36,924 bases of DNA from Elusimicrobiota bacterium (GTDB lineage Bacteria > CG03 > SLGR01), in the NCBI GenBank assembly GCA_003553445.1, contig PWEK01000009.1:1-36924 (forward strand), written 5' to 3'. Within the stretch, counting starts at the first letter, position 1. Each line of letters opens with the position of its first letter. A model generated the notes under the pieces. The model worked only from the letters and a program-made list of their open reading frames with translations. It made no database searches and was not told the origin of the DNA. This document shows, piece by piece, positions 33,043 through 36,924 of the stretch. A program made the translations under genes and the position numbers.

Positions 33043-33071
33043 ATGATAAAACTATTTAAGGTATAATGCAA
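33043..33071 (-). promoter_or_regulatory. Candidate promoter of the panB-led run
   Basis: TTGCAT (33066-33071) and TATCAT (33043-33048) are separated by 17 bases on the minus strand. The -10 box matches five of six consensus bases. The leader to panB would be about 33 bases and includes AGGAGG. A second TATAAT on the same strand (33025-33030) has no good -35 partner. Confidence 0.4.
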
Positions 33072-33143
33072 GAAAATCAGCAAATAGTTTCTATTTTCAT
33101 CATAATTTCCGTCCCGATGCGTCCTTATATTAAAATTTGATTT

Positions 33144-33171
33144 TTGAAAATCACTTTAGTAATCTTATAAC
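33144..33171 (+). promoter_or_regulatory. Promoter-like pair abutting the start of the acetyltransferase gene
   Basis: TTGAAA (33144-33149) and TATAAC (33166-33171) with a 16-base spacer on the plus strand. The -10 box ends directly before the ATG at 33172, so a transcript from it would begin inside the gene. Either the real promoter is further left (a TATAAT lies at 33062-33067) or the pair is chance. Confidence 0.25.
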
Positions 33172-33903
33172 ATGTTTAAGGCATCTAAATATTTTAATAA
33201 AGAGAACCGGTATTTTGAGCTGCTCTTTGAAGGAGAAGAATACGTATGGAACGGTTTAAAAAACTTAAAATCAGCCATAAAAAAAACAATAAATCCAAAC
33301 ACCGCAAATATAAAAAAAACCGGTTTCATGGTTTCGGCCACAACAGAACTTAAAAACTCGGCGGTGATACACGCCGGGGCTTTTCTGAAAAGCGATATGA
33401 TTGAAATAGGGCCCGGAGCCGTTATAGAACCCGGCGCATTTATTGACGGCCCTACAGTAATAGGAAAGAACACGCAGGTAAGACACTCCGCCTACATAAG
33501 GGGGAATGTCTTATCCGGAGAGAACTGCGTAATAGGTCACGCCACCGAAGTGAAAAATTCGGCGCTCCTCGGTGAAAGCAAGGCAGGGCATTTTGCTTAC
33601 ATAGGAGATTCCATAATCGGAAGCGTTAATCTGGGGGCCGGCACAAAACTTGCAAACCTCAAACTAACTCAGGAAAATGTTTATCTGAAAACCAGCGGAA
33701 AAAATATAGATACCGGCTTGCGCAAAATCGGCGCCATTATGGCAGACGGATGCGAGACCGGATGCAACTCCGTAACTTCCCCCGGAACTATAATGGCTAA
33801 AAACGTCCTGCTCTATCCAAACACAACCGCAAGAGGCTACTATGAAGAAGGAACAATAATAAAACTTCGGCAGGAGGTAGAAAAGGCAAGGAAAGAAAAA
33901 TGA
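33172..33903 (+). CDS. Stand-alone GlmU-type glucosamine-1-phosphate N-acetyltransferase
   Basis: The protein has 243 residues and is a left-handed beta-helix acyltransferase (hexapeptide repeats about 55-215). It aligns with the C-terminal half of GlmU: R110, K128 (TEVKNSALLG), H140 and Y143 (SKAGHFAYIGD), N153 (VNLGAGT) and N162 correspond to E. coli R333, K351, H363, Y366, N377 and N386. The catalytic histidine is present. There is no uridylyltransferase domain; residues 1-55 are a short helical lead (FEGEEYVWNGLKNLKSAIKK). The TGLRKIGAIMADGCETGCNS stretch resembles archaeal sugar-phosphate acetyltransferases. It is followed by glmM (ATGA overlap) and glmS, so the role in UDP-GlcNAc synthesis is strongly suggested. 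The start is uncertain as there is no ribosome binding site. Confidence 0.85.
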   Translation: MFKASKYFNKENRYFELLFEGEEYVWNGLKNLKSAIKKTINPNTANIKKTGFMVSATTELKNSAVIHAGAFLKSDMIEIGPGAVIEPGAFIDGPTVIGKNTQVRHSAYIRGNVLSGENCVIGHATEVKNSALLGESKAGHFAYIGDSIIGSVNLGAGTKLANLKLTQENVYLKTSGKNIDTGLRKIGAIMADGCETGCNSVTSPGTIMAKNVLLYPNTTARGYYEEGTIIKLRQEVEKARKEK

Positions 33904-35249
33904 AAAAATTATTCGGCACAGACGGTATCAGGGGAATAGCAAACAATTATCCCATTACCTCGTCAATTTCACTGAAGATAGGACAGGCCCTTGCCTACAT
34001 ACTCAAACGCAAGGGGCACAGGCCCAGGATTGTAGTGGGAAAAGATACCCGCCTATCCGGCTATATGATAGAAAGCGCAATGGCTTCGGGAATATGCTCG
34101 ATGGGGGCGGATGTCGTTCTTGTGGGACCCATGCCAACTCCGGGTATATCCTTTATCACAAATAATATGGACGCAGACGCGGGAGTGGTTATTTCCGCAT
34201 CCCACAACCCTTTTGAAGACAACGGCATCAAAATATTTCTGAATTCCGGGTTAAAACTTAACAGCGGACAGGAAGAAAAAATAGAAGAGCTGATATTTGA
34301 AGACAACCTTAAAAACCTTCTTCCCCCCTCACCCCAAATCGGAAAAGCCTACAGGGCGGAAGACGCAACCGGCAGATACATAGTATTCCTGCGCCATACT
34401 CTTCCTAAACACATATCCCTGGAAGGGCTGAAAGTGGCGGTTGACTGCGCCAACGGCGCCACATACAAAGTAGCCCCCACGCTTTTCAGGGAGATGCGGG
34501 CCAGCGTTACTACCGAAAATGTAGACCCCGACGGCATTAATATAAATAAAGATTCCGGCTCCCTGCATCCTGAGATACTTTCAGAAAAGATAAAAAAGAA
34601 CGGCGCTGACATAGGGCTGGCTTTTGACGGAGACGGAGACAGGCTCATAGCCATAGATGAAAAAGGAGAAACCGTAACAGGAGACAAAATCATAGCTATA
34701 TGCGCAACCCATATGAAGAAAAGGGGCGCTCTAAAGAACAATCTGGCCGTAACCTCTGTCATGAGTAACATAGGCCTCTTAAAATGCCTTGAAAAAAACG
34801 GGATAAAAAGAATCGAAGCTCCCGTGGGAGACAGATTTGTCCTTGAAAAAATGCGCAAGCACAACGCCGTTATCGGAGGAGAGGACTCGGGTCACATAAT
34901 ATTTCTTAACCATCATACTACCGGTGACGGCATTATAACGGCTCTCCAGCTCCTTTCAGTAATGGAAAATACCGGAAAAAAACTCTCGGAGCTCGCGTCG
35001 GTAATGAAAACCTACCCGCAGGAACTTGAAAATATAACCGTTAAAGAAAAACCGCCGCTGGATGAGAAGCCCCTTCTGCAGAAAAAAATAAAACAGGTTG
35101 AAGAAGAGCTCGGCGACTCCGGCCGTGTCCTTGTGCGCTATTCGGGAACCCAGCCCATGCTTAGAATAATGGTTGAAGGCCCCACCCGGGAAAAAACAAA
35201 ATCAGCCGCAGAGAGAATTGCCCAAGCAGCCAGAAATGAACTTACTTAA
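33900..35249 (+). CDS. glmM: Phosphoglucosamine mutase
   Basis: The protein has 449 residues and converts glucosamine 6-phosphate to glucosamine 1-phosphate. The N-terminal KLFGTDGIRGIAN is typical of GlmM. The phosphoserine is S101 in ISASHNPFEDNGIK. The magnesium loop is DGDGDR (243-248). The sugar loop GGEDSGHIIFLNHHTTGDG is the GlmM form, and the phosphate-binding loop RYSGTQPMLRIM is near the C-terminus. The ATG overlaps the stop of the acetyltransferase gene as ATGA, and glmS starts nine bases after the stop. The order acetyltransferase-mutase-amidotransferase covers consecutive steps of amino-sugar synthesis. Confidence 0.95.
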   Translation: MKKLFGTDGIRGIANNYPITSSISLKIGQALAYILKRKGHRPRIVVGKDTRLSGYMIESAMASGICSMGADVVLVGPMPTPGISFITNNMDADAGVVISASHNPFEDNGIKIFLNSGLKLNSGQEEKIEELIFEDNLKNLLPPSPQIGKAYRAEDATGRYIVFLRHTLPKHISLEGLKVAVDCANGATYKVAPTLFREMRASVTTENVDPDGININKDSGSLHPEILSEKIKKNGADIGLAFDGDGDRLIAIDEKGETVTGDKIIAICATHMKKRGALKNNLAVTSVMSNIGLLKCLEKNGIKRIEAPVGDRFVLEKMRKHNAVIGGEDSGHIIFLNHHTTGDGIITALQLLSVMENTGKKLSELASVMKTYPQELENITVKEKPPLDEKPLLQKKIKQVEEELGDSGRVLVRYSGTQPMLRIMVEGPTREKTKSAAERIAQAARNELT

Positions 35250-35258
35250 AAAAACCAC

Positions 35259-36924
35259 ATGTGTGGAATAGTCGGATATACGGGAAAAAAACAGGCATCC
35301 TCAATACTTCTTGAAGGCTTAAAAAAGCTCGAGTACAGGGGATATGATTCAGCCGGAATTGCAACCTTATCCAAGAACGCAAAAATTAAAAGACGCAGGT
35401 GCGAGGGTAAAATAAATATCCTGGAAAATCTTCTTGCCCAAAAACCCGTTGAAGGAAACTCGGCTATCGGGCATACCAGGTGGGCGACCCACGGCAGGCC
35501 TTCAGATGAAAACGCCCACCCTCATACCGATTGTAACAGTGATACTGTGGTTGTGCATAACGGCATAATTGAAAATTACACCCAGATAAAACGCAAACTT
35601 AAAGAAAAGGGTCATAAGTTCACTTCCGAAACAGATACCGAGGTTATCGCGCATCAGATGGAAGAATATCTAAAGGATAATGGCTTTAAAGAGGCATTCC
35701 TTAAAACCGCCAGCTCCCTTAAAGGGTCATACGCCATTGGTATTATAAACACCGCACACCCAGAAAAAATACTTGCCGCCAGAAAGGACTCCCCTTTAAT
35801 AATCGGCCTCTCCGAAAACGGTAACTTTATAGCCTCAGATGCGCCCGCAATACTATCGCGCACTAAAAAAGTAGTCTACCTTAAAAACGGTCAGAACGCT
35901 TTAATTTCTCCGGACTCAGTTGAAATATTCGATAAAAGCGGAAATGCATCCGACTATGAAATATCTACTATAAACTGGAACCCCATTATGGCTGAGAAAC
36001 AGGGATACCGCCACTTTATGCTTAAGGAAATATTCGAACAGCAAAGCGCCATACAGGAAACCCTGCTTGGAAGCATAAACAGAGAGAACGCAGAAGTAAA
36101 CTTCAGCCGCTTCAATTTCAGCAGCTCGTACCTTAAAAAAATAGAAAGAATCTATATGGCAGCCTGCGGCACGGCTTATCATGCCTGCCTGACTGCAAAG
36201 TTTCTCCTTGAAGATTTTCTGAAAATACCCTGTGAAGTGGATATTGCATCGGAATTCAGATACCGAAAACCGCCCATAGATAAAAAAAGCCTCCTGATTG
36301 CCGTAACCCAGTCCGGCGAAACCGCAGATACCCTTGCCGCTATAAAAGAAGCATCTTCAAGAAAAGCAGGAACAGCAGTGATATGCAACGTTGAAGGGTC
36401 AAGCGCAACCAGGGAGGCAGACAGTGTAATATACACACACGCCGGGCCTGAAATCGGCGTAGCATCAACGAAGGCCTTTACATCTCAGCTTACTGCAATC
36501 TATCTTCTTACGCTCTACCTGGCAAAAAAAAGAAATTCAATCACCTCCAAAGAAGCAAAAGCGATATCGCAGAACCTTATACACCTTCCCCTGCAGGTAA
36601 AACAGTTTCTGGATAATCAGCACGAAAACATAAAGTCAATAGCGCGCAGATACTTCAAAAAACGGGATTTTCTGTTCCTGGGAAGAAATATAAATTATCC
36701 TATCGCCCTTGAAGGGGCCCTGAAGCTCAAGGAAATATCCTATATTCACGCCGAAGGTTACCCGGCAGGGGAGATGAAGCACGGCCCCATAGCACTTATA
36801 GACGAAGAAATGCCGGTTGTGGCAATTGCCACAAGATCATCAGTCTATGAAAAAATGCTGGCAAATATTGAAGAGGTAAAAGCCAGGGGAGGCATTGTAA
36901 TAGCAGTCGCCACCGAAAACGACC
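35259..36924 (+). CDS. glmS: Glutamine-fructose-6-phosphate aminotransferase (partial, cut by the window edge)
   Basis: The frame is open from the ATG at 35259 to the window edge, giving about 555 of roughly 610 expected residues. GlmS makes glucosamine 6-phosphate from fructose 6-phosphate and glutamine. The N-terminal MCGIVGYTG places the catalytic Cys next to the initiator Met. GHTRWATHGRPSDENAHPH, VVVHNGIIENY and TSETDTEVIAHQ belong to the glutaminase domain (to about 230). The isomerase domain follows with two SIS modules (AACGTAYHA; VTQSGETADTL; then FLFLGRNINYPIALEGALKL, with EISYIHAEGYPAGEMKHGPIAL). No premature stop is seen, so the truncation is only the edge. There is no strong ribosome binding site in the nine bases after glmM. 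Confidence 0.95.
   Translation, partial: MCGIVGYTGKKQASSILLEGLKKLEYRGYDSAGIATLSKNAKIKRRRCEGKINILENLLAQKPVEGNSAIGHTRWATHGRPSDENAHPHTDCNSDTVVVHNGIIENYTQIKRKLKEKGHKFTSETDTEVIAHQMEEYLKDNGFKEAFLKTASSLKGSYAIGIINTAHPEKILAARKDSPLIIGLSENGNFIASDAPAILSRTKKVVYLKNGQNALISPDSVEIFDKSGNASDYEISTINWNPIMAEKQGYRHFMLKEIFEQQSAIQETLLGSINRENAEVNFSRFNFSSSYLKKIERIYMAACGTAYHACLTAKFLLEDFLKIPCEVDIASEFRYRKPPIDKKSLLIAVTQSGETADTLAAIKEASSRKAGTAVICNVEGSSATREADSVIYTHAGPEIGVASTKAFTSQLTAIYLLTLYLAKKRNSITSKEAKAISQNLIHLPLQVKQFLDNQHENIKSIARRYFKKRDFLFLGRNINYPIALEGALKLKEISYIHAEGYPAGEMKHGPIALIDEEMPVVAIATRSSVYEKMLANIEEVKARGGIVIAVATEND

Overview
The window is a gene-dense stretch of chromosome from a bacterium of moderate GC. It is almost certainly an envelope with two membranes: there is an ExbB/ExbD/TonB energy-transducing set, an outer-membrane beta-barrel, a SurA-like periplasmic chaperone and a PpiC-type lipoprotein. 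The metabolic genes fit an anaerobic or microaerophilic life: a cobalamin-dependent class II ribonucleotide reductase, an SPL-type radical SAM enzyme and oxygen-sensitive NadA. Several genes are of types often found in archaea or candidate phyla (ApgM-type phosphoglycerate mutase, a stand-alone GlmU-type acetyltransferase, a divergent RNase HII-like protein). I cannot name the phylum from sequence alone. No insertion sequence, phage gene, CRISPR array or rRNA was seen, and no stretch over 300 bases lacks a gene.

Layout. (1) 1-258: intergenic, with a strong leftward promoter that points off the window. (2) 259-6852, minus strand: an RNase HII-like protein, class II ribonucleotide reductase, a small helical protein, tRNA-Ala with its own promoter, a sugar-isomerase-like TIM barrel, a YjbQ protein, RsmD, a nucleoside-phosphorylase-like protein and an SPL-like radical SAM protein. 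(3) 6950-8512, plus strand: a two-gene unit with a 74-residue protein and a FIST sensor protein. (4) 8542-33003, minus strand: one 24-kb co-directional run with many 1-8 base overlaps. In transcription order it holds panB, panC, nadA, nadB, uvrA, a giant TPR protein, an outer-membrane barrel, exbB, exbD, tonB, suhB, trxB, apgM, two parvulin foldases, a UDP-sugar pyrophosphorylase, pdxA, rsmA, a phosphohexomutase, a V4R-like protein, eno and ftsB. (5) 33172 to the right edge, plus strand: a stand-alone GlmU-type acetyltransferase, glmM and glmS (cut by the window edge).

How the genes fit together. panBC and nadAB feed coenzyme A and NAD synthesis and pdxA feeds PLP synthesis. apgM and eno are consecutive steps of lower glycolysis. 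The phosphohexomutase and UDP-sugar pyrophosphorylase make activated sugars. glmS, glmM and the acetyltransferase give three of the four steps to UDP-GlcNAc, so the uridylyltransferase must be elsewhere; the pyrophosphorylase at 14001-15086 is a candidate. The most system-like part is the TPR/barrel/ExbB/ExbD/TonB block at 19889-25976. It looks like a dedicated Ton motor coupled to an outer-membrane barrel that has no plug domain and to a secreted protein built of about 25 TPR-like units, and I regard it as the best candidate for an undescribed envelope system here.
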